A stretch of 64,000 bases of DNA from Eutypa lata (taxonomy: Eukaryota; Ascomycota; Sordariomycetes; Xylariales; Diatrypaceae): positions 2,728,001 through 2,792,000 of the forward strand of contig JAKULF010000008.1 of the NCBI GenBank assembly GCA_022661535.1, read 5' to 3'. This document shows, one piece after another, positions 1 to 10,546 of this stretch. Each line of letters starts with the position of its first letter. The stretch's first letter is position 1. The notes under the pieces are model-generated. The model saw nothing but the letters and a program-made list of their open reading frames with translations. It was not told where the DNA came from and did no database searches. Position numbers and translations under genes: made by a program.

Positions 1-2035
1 ATTTTAATTTTTAAAGTTATATTTATAATTAATTATTAAAAATATTATTTATAAGTTTTTATAATAGTTTTTATAAGTTTAACTTTAACGAATTTAAATA
101 ATTTTATACTTTTTTCGTAATTAATTTTTTTTAAAGTAAAACTTAAAGTATTACGTTAAAGTTTTTAATTATTAAAACTTTTAAAATGGTTTTTTTTTTT
201 AACTTTAAAAAAAAACTTTTTTTATTTTTTTTTAAAATTTTTTTCGGCGAATTTACGTAAGTTTTTATTCGTTTTTAAGGATTTAAAAAAACGAGTTTTT
301 TAAGTATTATAATCGGAATTATTTAAATTTAAATTATTTAAGTTTAAGTTATTAAGATTTATATTTTATATATTTTTATATCGTTTATTAAATTTATTTA
401 TTTATTAACTTTTTTTATAATAATACGAAAAAAAAAAATATAATTTTTTCGTTTATTTAATTTCGTTATTTCGATATTAATTAAGTTACGATAACTTTTT
501 AATAAAGTAATTATCGACGAAGTTTTAAGTTATTATTTATAAATGTTATAATAAGGATTTATAAAGTGTAATTATTTAAGTTATAAAGAATGCGAAAATT
601 TTAAATAAGCTTAATGTATAATTTAACTTATTATAAGATTAATATTATAAAAGAAAAAAAAAAATATTTATATATTTAAATAAAAAAAAAAATAAATAAC
701 TTATTTATTTATTTTATATTAAATGTTTAAATAAATCTTATAATTAAAGCTTTAATAAAGTAAATATTAAGTTTAATTTTACTTTAAATAATGCGTTTTT
801 TATATTTAATATTATAACGTTAAAATATTATAAAATAAATAAATTTATATTTATTAATAATTACGTATTTATTAATGTTTATATTTACTTTATATAAGTT
901 TTATTAAATATTAATTATATATTTATTTATTATTAAAATATAACGTTTATATATTTATTTTATATTAACTTATTAATTACGTAATTAAAGTTAATTTTAA
1001 CGTTACGGTTATTTATGTATAAATTTAAATTTTATATTTATATATTTTTAAGTTATTTTATAATAATATTTATATTATTTCGATATTAATTTATTATTTT
1101 TTATTATTAAACTTTTATTATTAATATAATTCGTTTTTTAATTTAAGTTTTTTTTACGAAGTTATATATAGTATTTTTAATATCGTTTATTATTATAAAA
1201 AGTTTATTAAATTTATAATAATTTATAAATATTAATAAAAAAAAAAGAAAAAGTTATATGTTTAATTTTAATAAAAAAGAAAGATTTAATATAATAACGT
1301 TAAGAAATTAACCCGGGTAATTAATTTATTTATAAAGTTTTACGGCTTTTTTATTATTAAAATAAAGTTATTTAAATAAATAAAAAAGTCGTTTAATTAT
1401 CGAAGTTTTAGCCGAGTTAAAAAGATAAGATATTAAATTATAATTTAATTTAATAAAAAAAGAAAAATAAATGTCGTTAATAACGTAATTATTATAATCT
1501 TCGGTAATATTAAAAATTCGTTTACTTTTCGTTATTATTAATATTAATTTTTTTCGTAAATTTTTTAAGTTAAAATTAATAAAGCATTATTATAAATAAT
1601 GTATTTATTTTTATATAAATCTTTTAATTATTAATTTATAAAATCGAAATTATTATTATATTAAAATATACAAATAAATATTAATTTTAAATAACTTTTA
1701 AAAAGTAAAATATATATTATTATTTAAAAAAGTTTATATTAATTTAATTATAAACTCGAATTATATATTAATTCTTATGCTTTAAATGTTATACGTAATA
1801 CTTTAAAACACTTTTAATATTTAACCTTTTATTATTATTATAAATTATTATTAAAGCATTTTATTTATTAATAATTATATATAAATTAATTTAAAAATAA
1901 AGTATAAATTATTACGAATAATAATAATTATTTAAAATGCTTTAAAATTTAAAATAAATAGCTAAAAAGATTTATATATATAATATAAAAGCATCGAATA
2001 TAAGATTATTTTATTCCGAAAGTTTAATAAGTAGC
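1..2035. repeat. RIP-mutated AT-rich block
   Basis: About 2 kb of nearly pure A/T running off the left edge of the window. CpA and TpG are almost absent and TpA dominates, while the few remaining C and G bases sit mainly in CpG, CpT and ApG contexts on both strands. That is the signature of fungal repeat-induced point mutation (C to T at CpA) acting on a duplicated element. No reading frame of useful length survives. Composition returns to normal abruptly near 2035. The original element cannot be identified by eye; a transposon or other duplicated sequence is inferred from the known target of RIP. Confidence 0.85.
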
Positions 2036-2442
2036 TTTAACTGCAATATCAGATTAAGAAAGTTATCCCTTATGGCTTTTATTGGTTGTGTATAGTCTGA
2101 GACTACCTGAACAGTCCCCACACAATGTATACTCTATCCAGCATATTCTTCTGTAATCTCATGTTATAGGTAAGCAATATTGTGTTCAATACTTATGTAA
2201 GTAGCTAAGTGATTATACAAGGTAAATGCGTCCAGAGAAAAAGGGGTACTGTGCGAACCGCATTTCATGTAGCCATCCGAAGTTTAGATGGAAATGTATA
2301 TCACCAGAATGATACTGCATTCCTTTACAACATGTGCGTCCAACTGATCGGACATTGATTGGCATTCAAATGGAGTAAGAAGTGATAGTTATCTGTCTAA
2401 AACTAAGCTCCACCGTACATTAAGTTAATCCGCTCAGAAGGG
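2036..2442. other. Intergenic, normal composition
   Basis: Spacer between the RIP block and the 3' end of the Zn2Cys6 gene. I see no reading frame, repeat or RNA gene in it. Confidence 0.6.
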
Positions 2443-4512
2443 TTATGAAATAGAAGCCCGTTTCTCCTCCCAAGCCTGTGAAACTATTCGCAATGTATTC
2501 GCAAAGACATCAAATCCACTCTGCCGCGCACAGCTCTTGAACCAATTAGAAAACGAGGCTTGCACTTCTGGATCTTGAGCCTCGCGGGCTGCGATCAAGG
2601 CAGGCCATATGAATCTAGCAGAAGCGTGCACCTGCCTTAGTTCTGACTGTTCGCACCGTAGGAGACAGTCACGCACGCTTCTTACCTTCTCCTGGAGGAT
2701 TGCGGCGTCCACGTCGTAGATACGCCGATAAAAGTATATTGCCAACGATGGTTGCATCACACCTAGAAATGGTTCTAGGTCATCCTCGAGATGGGTTGGC
2801 CATTGTAGCTGGTTGATCAGCTTCTCGATAGCTTGTGCCCGCCTCAGAAAATTCTTCAGACTTAGGAGGTTTGGTGCATTGCCCTTCTCCGCGGCATCCT
2901 TTTCTCTTCCCAGTCTCACGACAAGCGACATAGCGAACAACCATACTTCCGGCATCCCAAAGATCTCGCGATAAAGTTCGGCAGGCCATATCCCGGGACG
3001 TTCGAGATGCAGGTCGTTCTCGCCGTCCAGTTGGTCTTTCACCTTACACATCTCTTGCTGCAAATTTTCCCATGCCGATAATCCGAAGGACAGGCTATCT
3101 TGACCTAGGATAACCAACCCACTTGATTCGACGGCTTTGCGAACATGAAGGCGGTGATTCGATTCGGTAGCAGATGCAACCATACTTTCGTGAAATATTC
3201 TCTCCCAGGCATACAGATGGTGAAGCAGACGAACCTTTCGGGATTTGCGGCGGTCTAGGCCTTTCAGCCGAATAAGCCTTTCAGCTTCTAAAAAGTAACA
3301 TTCTGTTTGATCTCTATTCCCAGAGAACATTGATACCTGTACCATGGTAACAAGTGCGATCAGAATCGACTTATACTTAGAAACTTTGGGGATATTATAC
3401 GCGGTCTTGAGCATTAACTTGGCGTATTCACGAGCGAGCTGTTTGTATGACTGAGCCTGCTCGAGCCATGTTTGCGATTGGGAAATACCGCCAAGACTGA
3501 ATGCACTGATAGCTAATGTTCCAAAGAACATGCTCAAACTCGCATGATCCAAATTTTCGCCAAGGGTAAGAGCCGCCAGACAGTTTTTGGCCTGAGGAAT
3601 GAAAAGAATGTGCCATGGTGTTTTGGTGTGTCGGAAAGGTGTCAATAAGCCAAGCACAGTCGTCGAATAGTGTTGGAGGAGGAGCACAGCATCTTGGGGG
3701 ACGGAGTGGTTGGAACTAGGGATCATAGGAATAGACGGGACTGGAAAGATTGAGTGCGGTGTAAACTGTTGAAACTGGTAGCAATGCGACGCTAAGGTAG
3801 GGATAAGAGACCCCTCTTGGATGTCGCGTAGCGACGTATCATCAAGAATCTCGCGGACACGTCCCGAATCTGGTGTCGCATCCCAACAAGCCTGCGGAGT
3901 AGGAGAAGACGCAACCTGGTAAGATTGCGTGTCATCTAGGATTGATTGAAGCGCCTGCTCTGTCGCCGGTGACATGGCTACGTCGACAGTACTAGCATCA
4001 TGGATGGATTCTGTGACGAATTCGAAACTGCTATATTCGTCCTGATGCGGATTGGAGGGGATGTCATAAGGTCGAGCTAACCTAAAGGCACCAAAGGGAC
4101 CTCGACAGACTTGGAGTTCGGGTGACAATGGCGCATCTTCGCACTCATCATCAATCTGGAAGATAGCCCGGAGAGCTGATTTTGGAGGGATGCTTGACGT
4201 CAAGCATTCACTCATATATCGGCGCTCTTCCTGGGTTAGCATAGGCCGCCGGAACCGGACAACCCCTCCAATAGTACCGTCATTGGAGTTAAAGAAAACA
4301 TTTTTCTCGTAACCACCACAAAGCAGACCCGAATCCGTGCAAGCAGAGCATGATGGTCGCCCTTCATCGCATTTCATATGGCGGCTTCGACACTAGGTGC
4401 AATCAGCAAACCCAACTCGTCATTGCTGGATCGACCATACCGTGCTACAACCTCCAAAGGAACGAGTCCGACCGCTATCGTACCGTTGTATCTCGCGAGT
4501 CGAGGTCGACAT
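2443..4512 (-). CDS. Zn(II)2Cys6 transcription factor
   Basis: Predicted fungal sequence-specific regulator of 673 residues in two exons (4441-4512 and 2443-4392). The short first exon ends in Gly-Cys-Ser-Thr; a 48-nt intron (GTATGG donor, CTGAT branch site, CCTAG acceptor) interrupts the zinc cluster; the second exon begins with the next Cys. Joined, Cys22, 25, 32, 39, 42 and 49 fit the family spacing C-x2-C-x6-C-x6-C-x2-C-x6-C. Starting at the first ATG of the long frame (4377) would lose the first two cysteines, which is why I chose the ATG at 4512. The rest resembles the fungal-specific transcription factor middle region (Fungal_trans_2 type). It is divergent from the permease at 5571, with about 1.06 kb between starts. 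Targets are unknown; control of the neighbouring permease and monooxygenase is inference from position only. Confidence 0.9.
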
Positions 4513-5207
4513 TTTAGGAGTGTCTTGGGGATGCCTTTCTTGTTAGGACGAGAAGGCAGCTTATCCCCCAGCGCCCAAGTACAATAAGTTGGGGATGGGT
4601 CTTGACTTATAAGAAAGGAAGGTTTCTGAGACGCTAAAATACATGCTTATCTTAACTCGGTTGAATTCCCCGGACTAATAATTTTAGTCGGTAAAATGAC
4701 ATGGGTGTATATCGTAATGCCACATGCGTCCCCACACGATTGACTCGTTCGAAGTAGATAACATGGTGTGTCATCTAGACAAGTCAAAAAAGGGGTAAGT
4801 ACCTAGGTAATTATACAGAAATGATTGGTCAATACTGGAACTTATCAGATATTTATCAAATATATAACGATATCAATACTATTAGTACTGATACCGAACC
4901 ACCTTGAACTAAATAGAGACTTAACTATAAGTTACCTGTTTATATCTAGCTCGTACATGACGTATACTATACCTATGCTATCTTAAAAAAGGCTAATCTA
5001 TATGGATTTCGATACGGATGGACTGTATAGGATCTAAGCCTCATAATACAAGACTACACTACCTACTACGTACTGCCTAGCAGGTATGCAGTGCCCCAAA
5101 TTGACTAGTTTTCCCCGGATTATGCGTGTAACTTGAATTAACTATCACAAGCAAGTGCTTATGATGTCCCTTGTAGTAGCTTGACTGTTCCTAGGCGGTA
5201 TCATAAT

Positions 5208-5219
5208 ACCGGGCCCGGT
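5208..5219. promoter_or_regulatory. CGG-N2-CCG palindrome, possible Zn2Cys6 site
   Basis: The perfect palindrome ACCGGGCCCGGT contains inverted CGG and CCG triplets, the half-sites typically bound by dimeric Zn2Cys6 factors. It lies 352 bp upstream of the permease start and about 700 bp upstream of the regulator start. The palindrome is visible; binding is inference. Confidence 0.3.
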
Positions 5220-5430
5220 TCATTACCCCAGCTTTCAGGAACATCCTCCAAAAATTACCTATCTTTACTTACCTATCTACTATCAATCTCAGATTCCGCC
5301 ACCCCGGACAGTCCGACCACTACCACTATCTCCTAGATCCTTGCATTGATTACGACAATGGATTCCTGTTAAATGCTAGCTGATATTCTCTCTGCATATG
5401 GTCGTGTTTTGTATACCATGGTCGTATGTT

Positions 5431-5450
5431 CAAAACAAAACAAAACAAAA
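5431..5450. repeat. (CAAAA)4 microsatellite
   Basis: Four tandem CAAAA units about 120 bp upstream of the permease start. Confidence 0.8.
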
Positions 5451-5570
5451 AAGACCCCCGAGTGGCTTGGTCCTGTCGTACACACTCTACTCTAGGAAGC
5501 TATTCCACTCACATACCTTCTTTTCTCCTTTCCAGTAATCCAACAGGGGTCGATACAGCTTCTGGTCACG

Positions 5571-7256
5571 ATGACTGGAACTCAACATTTATCTATCATG
5601 TCTAATGACAAAGACTCCAACAAGATGCACGATGCGGACCTCGAAAAGGTTGTAACCTGCCACAATGGCGAAGTTGAGCAAACCATCGGACAACCCGGGA
5701 CCAAACGAGATATCAAGTCGAGACATGCGCAAATGATCGCTATCGGTGGTGCCATTGGCACTTCCCTCTTTGTCGGGTCAGGCCAAGCTCTGGCGGTGGG
5801 GGGGCCGGGTTATCTCTTGATCTGCTATTGTCTGATATCCTTGATGGTATACGCGGTTATCACGGCCATTATCGAAGTTGGCACATACCTCCCCGTTCCT
5901 GGTGCTTCGATGGCCTATTACGCCACTCGAGTTATTTCTCCCTCTGTTGGGTTCGCCCTGGGTTGGCTATACTTCTACTCATTTGGCATTATCGTTGCAT
6001 ACGAGATCACGGCGGCAGCCATTATCATCGACTACTGGCCTAGTAGCATACATACCGCAGTCTGGATTACGATCATGATCATAGTCATAATTGGCCTTAA
6101 CCTCTCACCTGTGGGAGTCTACGCCGAGACAGAATTTTGGTTTGCCGGTATCAAGGTTATCATGATCATTGGCTTGCTTGTCTTGTCTCTCGTTCTCATG
6201 CTTGGTGGAGGGCCTACTCACGACCGCCTTGGGTTCCGCTTCTGGAGTGACCCTGGTGCGTTCAATACGCTTTACGTGGGTGGTTCCGGTGGATACTTTA
6301 CTGCATTTCTTTATGTCTGGCTGTACTGTGGTATCTCCTTCTTTTTTGGACCCGAGATGGTTATCAGCATGGTTGGTGAGATGAGAAACCCACGAAAGAA
6401 CCTCCCCCGTGCATCCCGTCAATATTTCGGCCGTTTAGTTGTCTTCTATATCTTAGGAGCCGTAGCTATCGGTGCCACTTGCATCTCTACGTCGGAGGGC
6501 CTCATATCTGGACAGGGCAATGCCAACGCGTCCCCTTGGGTCATTGCTATCCGCAACGCCAGCATTCCTATCTTACCTTCCATAATCAACGCCGGTATTC
6601 TCACGAGTGCATGGTCCGCGGGAAACGCCTACCTTTATCTGTCGAGTCGATCTCTATATTCGCTTTCTCTTGCAGGAAACGCTCCTAAAGTTTTCACCAG
6701 ATGCACACGGTATGGTCTACCGATATATGCAGTAGCTGCCAGCTCCTGCTTCACGCTTTTATCATATTTGTCTGTTAGTTCTCAAGCGGGCCAGGTGTTT
6801 AACTGGTTCGTCAGCCTGACGAATACTTCGGGTTATACCTCCTGGGCTGTTTGTTGCGTTATTCTTCTACGTTTCCGCAAAGCTTGCAACTTTCAAGGCG
6901 TCACACTCCCTTACCGCGCGCGTATCCAGCCATGGGCATCTTGGATCTGCCTTCCCATCTTCGTGTTCTTGCTCTTAACTAACGGATTCACGGTCTTTTA
7001 CCCGGGTCATTGGAAGCTGGATTCTTTCCTCACGAACTATCTAGGTATCCCCATCTTCCTGATATTGTGGTTGGGACATAAATTCACTGTTGGGAAAATG
7101 GACTCCTGGATATATGATTCGAGTGATGTGGATCTCAAATCAGGCTTAGCCGAGGTTGAAGCTGAGGCAGAGAACTGGAACCAAGCACAAATGATCAAGA
7201 ATGAGCAGAAGGGTGAAAAGGGCAACACGTGGTGGAAGAAAATTCGTCTATGCTAA
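5571..7256 (+). CDS. Amino-acid permease (APC superfamily)
   Basis: Intronless 561-residue plasma-membrane permease of the fungal amino-acid transporter (YAT) family, predicted to import amino acids by proton symport. After a hydrophilic N-terminus comes the conserved opening (KSRHAQMIAIGGAIGTSLF, residues about 48-66) that leads into transmembrane helix 1, followed by about twelve hydrophobic segments and a charged cytosolic tail. The FFFGPEMV and GEMRNPRKNLP motifs in the middle are typical of the family. Length is normal for the family (500-600). A second ATG nine codons in could also serve as start. It is divergent from the Zn2Cys6 regulator and upstream of the monooxygenase. The exact substrate cannot be read from the sequence. 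Confidence 0.93.
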   Translation: MTGTQHLSIMSNDKDSNKMHDADLEKVVTCHNGEVEQTIGQPGTKRDIKSRHAQMIAIGGAIGTSLFVGSGQALAVGGPGYLLICYCLISLMVYAVITAIIEVGTYLPVPGASMAYYATRVISPSVGFALGWLYFYSFGIIVAYEITAAAIIIDYWPSSIHTAVWITIMIIVIIGLNLSPVGVYAETEFWFAGIKVIMIIGLLVLSLVLMLGGGPTHDRLGFRFWSDPGAFNTLYVGGSGGYFTAFLYVWLYCGISFFFGPEMVISMVGEMRNPRKNLPRASRQYFGRLVVFYILGAVAIGATCISTSEGLISGQGNANASPWVIAIRNASIPILPSIINAGILTSAWSAGNAYLYLSSRSLYSLSLAGNAPKVFTRCTRYGLPIYAVAASSCFTLLSYLSVSSQAGQVFNWFVSLTNTSGYTSWAVCCVILLRFRKACNFQGVTLPYRARIQPWASWICLPIFVFLLLTNGFTVFYPGHWKLDSFLTNYLGIPIFLILWLGHKFTVGKMDSWIYDSSDVDLKSGLAEVEAEAENWNQAQMIKNEQKGEKGNTWWKKIRLC

Positions 7257-8285
7257 GAAATACGGTATGACACGGTTGACATAGCATACATCTAAGAATA
7301 AGCTACAAAATGTCATGTATCTTCAAATTATCCAATCAATTTCATGATAACTTCTTATTTAACTTTCCTGGGCTTGTGACTCCTTCAGGTTTTGGTCAAC
7401 ACGTAAGCCGCGACTGAATCCATGCTGTGTTTCTCCTCTCTGCGACATCTGGTACCTAGTCATCGAAGATCATCCATTACTGCAGTATCTCGGAAGATTA
7501 ATAAATTACCGACATGTTGCCGGTAGCCCAGAACTTTCTATGGCACATGAGAATAGACTTGGAAAGTTTCCCCCACGTATAGACATTTAAAAGGGGGTCA
7601 CGGCCCGCCGCATCCGACCACTAGGCTTATCCTAAGCAACCCATACAAATCAAAATTGGAAAGTTTTCCCAGACGCTAAACAATCTACTCACAGGGGACG
7701 ATAGGATAAGAGTGGAACAGCGTTGCACTAACCTGGCATCTGTTCTCCTATGATGATCACCCTATGTCATTTTCCGAGAGTACACTCCGTACAACCGGAC
7801 TCATCCTTTGATAGGTATCTAACGGCCATTCCAGATCGGAAGATTGTTACACATTCCGAATATCGATCCTAGCTGCCGCGCAATCGCGCGATACCCCAGA
7901 TTTACCACCAACCCCGCTTAGTTATACGTCGCATGGTATGTACCAGATAACAACCCCTCTCGCTGATATTCGTAGTAGAATTATTTTAGTCATTGATTCT
8001 TACATAGAATGGAGGTCCGGTAGCACCTTGTATTCTATTCTAGCCAACATGCAATGTCTCGGGGCTAATCGCTATCCCGCCACAAGAATCGTAGAGCCGC
8101 TATGATAGGCAAGTCAAGCAGAGACCTTCTCGCATAGGTCCGCACAAACCACTTATAGGCTTTAGTAGGTTGATAGTTTAAGAACACAATGTCAGCCCTA
8201 TGTTTGGAATTCTTCTCACTTTGACTATACACAAACGTACACTATCGAAGTATCACAGTCATTGACAATATTCGCTTCCATCAAC
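7257..8285. other. Intergenic, permease/monooxygenase
   Basis: About 1 kb without a credible gene. It contains two near-copies of a GGAAAGTTT(T)CCC motif near 7560 and 7659, each a short imperfect inverted repeat; function unknown. Confidence 0.5.
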
Positions 8286-9959
8286 ATGGGCTCCCTCCCT
8301 TTCGAAGATATTTATGACGTTCTGATCATCGGTGCTGGGCTGTCGGGACTTTGTAGTCTTATCCACGTCAGAAAACAGTGCCCAACATGGCGCATCAAAG
8401 TTGTAGAAGCTGCCCCAGACATCGGCGGCACCTGGTACTGGAATCGCTATCCCGGCTGCCGATTTGATTCCGAGTCGGTCTCTTACGGCTTCTCATTTGA
8501 CAAGGAGCTCTTAGAGGAGTGGCACTGGAAAGAAGCCTTCTCCCCGCAGTCGGAGACACATAAATACATTCAACATATTGCAGACAAACATGACCTGTAT
8601 AAGGATATCGAGTTCAACACACGAATCAAGTCAGCACACTGGGCAGACTCAGATCGTACCTGGACCTTCATAGATGAGTCGGGAAAGAACCATAAGACGA
8701 GATTCGTGGTCAGCTGTCTCGGTATCCTTTCTTCGCCCACATTGCCCGCCGTTGCCGGCATTGAAGACTTCAAGGGCGAGGCCTTTCATACATCCCGTTG
8801 GCCCCAAGACTTCGACATCACCCGCGACCTAGCGGGCAAGCGCATCGGTGTCATTGGCACCGGCGCGACCGGCATTCAAACCATCACATCCATTTCCCAA
8901 GAGCCGAGCATCGAATCACTCAGCGTGTTCCAGCGAACTGCCACCTGGGCCGCCCCGCTCCGGAACCAGGCGATCTCCGTGGAGCAGATGGCGGAGATCA
9001 GGAAGAGCTACGACGCCATCTTCAAGCTCTGCGCCGACACGCCGTCGTGCTTCATGCACCAGCCGGACCCCCGCACGTCTGCCGAGGTGCCGGACGAAGA
9101 GCGCCTCGCGCTGTGGGAGAAGCTCTACGCGGAGCCCGGTTTCGGGAAGTGGCTCGGCGTGTTCAAGGACACCTACACCGACCGCGAGGCCAACCGGCTC
9201 TACTCCGACTTCATGGCCCGGAAGATCCGGGAGCGCGTGCACGACCCGGACGTGGCTGAGAGCCTCGTCCCTAAGAACCACGGCTTCGGGACGAGGCGGG
9301 TCCCGCTCGAGAGTGGCTACTTCGAGGCGTTCAACCGCGACAACGTCAACCTGGTTGACCTCCAGAAGACCCCCATTGAGCGCATCACCGAGAAGGGCAT
9401 CGTCACTTCGGATGGCAAGGAGCATGAGTTGGACGTTCTGATTTACGCGACGGGTTTCGATGCCATCACCGGCTCGTTCAGTGCCATTGACTGGCATGCC
9501 AAGGACGATCGTCCACTAGTCGCTAGCAGCGATACGAAGGGAGGCGAGCGAGCCATATGGGTGGACCACCGCCCGTACACCTTCCTTGGCCTGACAGCGC
9601 CGGGGCTGCCGAACGTATTCACGATCCTCGGCCCGCATCAGCCCTTCGGCAACGTTGCGCGCAGTATCGAGCACGCCGTGCAGGTTGTAGCCGACTTGCT
9701 CCAGTACGTCCACGACAGGAACTACACCTACGTGGAGGCGACGCGGGAAGCCGCGGACAAGTGGACGGAGCATGTCGTCGAGTGCAGCAAGGGGGCCGTG
9801 CTCCTCAACGAGGTCGACAGTTGGATGACTGGTGTGAATAAGAACGTAAAAGGGAAGCAGGTCAGGACTGTTGCGAGATACACGGGCAGTGCGGTTGAAT
9901 ATCGCAGGCGGTGTGAGGAAACCAAGAAGTCGGGCTACAAAGGCTTAACATTTGTTTGA
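8286..9959 (+). CDS. Baeyer-Villiger-type flavin monooxygenase
   Basis: Intronless 557-residue class B flavoprotein monooxygenase, expected to use FAD, NADPH and O2 to insert oxygen into a ketone or oxidise a heteroatom. Seen: an N-terminal FAD Rossmann motif (GAGLSG, residues 16-21), the GTWYWNRYPG block, the Baeyer-Villiger fingerprint F-x-G-x3-H-T-x2-W-P (residues 162-173) and a second NADPH Rossmann motif (GTGATG, 191-196). I start at the ATG at 8286 because the frame can be extended only to a TTG at 8262 and CAACATGG is a good initiation context. The second half is visibly more GC-rich than the first. It lies downstream of the permease on the same strand. Such enzymes occur in catabolism and secondary metabolism; the substrate is unknown. 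Confidence 0.92.
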   Translation: MGSLPFEDIYDVLIIGAGLSGLCSLIHVRKQCPTWRIKVVEAAPDIGGTWYWNRYPGCRFDSESVSYGFSFDKELLEEWHWKEAFSPQSETHKYIQHIADKHDLYKDIEFNTRIKSAHWADSDRTWTFIDESGKNHKTRFVVSCLGILSSPTLPAVAGIEDFKGEAFHTSRWPQDFDITRDLAGKRIGVIGTGATGIQTITSISQEPSIESLSVFQRTATWAAPLRNQAISVEQMAEIRKSYDAIFKLCADTPSCFMHQPDPRTSAEVPDEERLALWEKLYAEPGFGKWLGVFKDTYTDREANRLYSDFMARKIRERVHDPDVAESLVPKNHGFGTRRVPLESGYFEAFNRDNVNLVDLQKTPIERITEKGIVTSDGKEHELDVLIYATGFDAITGSFSAIDWHAKDDRPLVASSDTKGGERAIWVDHRPYTFLGLTAPGLPNVFTILGPHQPFGNVARSIEHAVQVVADLLQYVHDRNYTYVEATREAADKWTEHVVECSKGAVLLNEVDSWMTGVNKNVKGKQVRTVARYTGSAVEYRRRCEETKKSGYKGLTFV

Positions 9960-10546
9960 ACATTATAATAAAGAGGTGCCTTTTGTATTTAGGTTGAATA
10001 AATTGAATGTCCATTTGAGCGTCGGCCCCTATTAATGACATAACGATATGAATAATTTAGACCATGTGGTCTATACACCTACCCGTACTTCCCCGTCCCC
10101 TTTTTCTCACCCGTCCTTTTTCTTCGTAAGTTTTCGGTGCTCGTTTATTTTCAATGATAGAGGGTGTAACCTATAAAACGAGCGCACAACCCCAGCAACA
10201 GTCCTATAACAATAAAGCTTAACCTAATTATGATCTCGTCCCAAATATAGTGACCTATATTAGGTTCGAAGTTAATTGGCTGCTTCGTTGAGCTATAGGC
10301 TAGGTAAATAAGCAGGAGCACATTCACACAACAAAACAAGTTAGTCATATATATCTTCGTAAAAGATATGAGTCATAACCATGATAATATACACTCGAAA
10401 TGTCTAAAAATAAATACAAGAAGCACACCCACGGGTGGCACCAGCAAATGCTGGATAACTGTCTCGCAGACTCAGGGGACCCGAGCTGCTCATCGCTCTT
10501 CGTGCAGCGGTAGAAATATCTCTTATCAGCAATCCGCCCTGGGTTT
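9960..10546. other. Convergent intergenic region
   Basis: Spacer between the 3' ends of the monooxygenase (+) and the LPMO-like gene (-). It contains an AATAAA hexamer (9967-9972) and a 7-bp stem hairpin at 10351-10369. No gene seen. Confidence 0.6.
9967..9972 (+). terminator. Candidate polyadenylation hexamer AATAAA
   Basis: Exact AATAAA seven bases after the monooxygenase stop codon, in an AT-rich 3' region. Fungal polyadenylation signals are degenerate, so this is only suggestive. Confidence 0.35.

Larger units (their letters stand above)
4513..5570. other. Divergent promoter region, regulator/permease
   Basis: Intergenic region shared by the Zn2Cys6 gene and the permease. It holds a perfect 12-bp palindrome (5208-5219, ACCGGGCCCGGT) and a (CAAAA)4 run at 5431-5450. 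No credible gene. Confidence 0.6.

Noticed and set aside
8262..8285. Upstream TTG start for the monooxygenase
   Set aside because: Nuclear fungal genes rarely start at TTG and a good ATG lies at 8286.
8798..9497. Three frames of 150-197 codons on both strands overlapping the monooxygenase
   Set aside because: They are shadows of the GC-rich second half of the monooxygenase gene, which has all expected motifs in its own frame.
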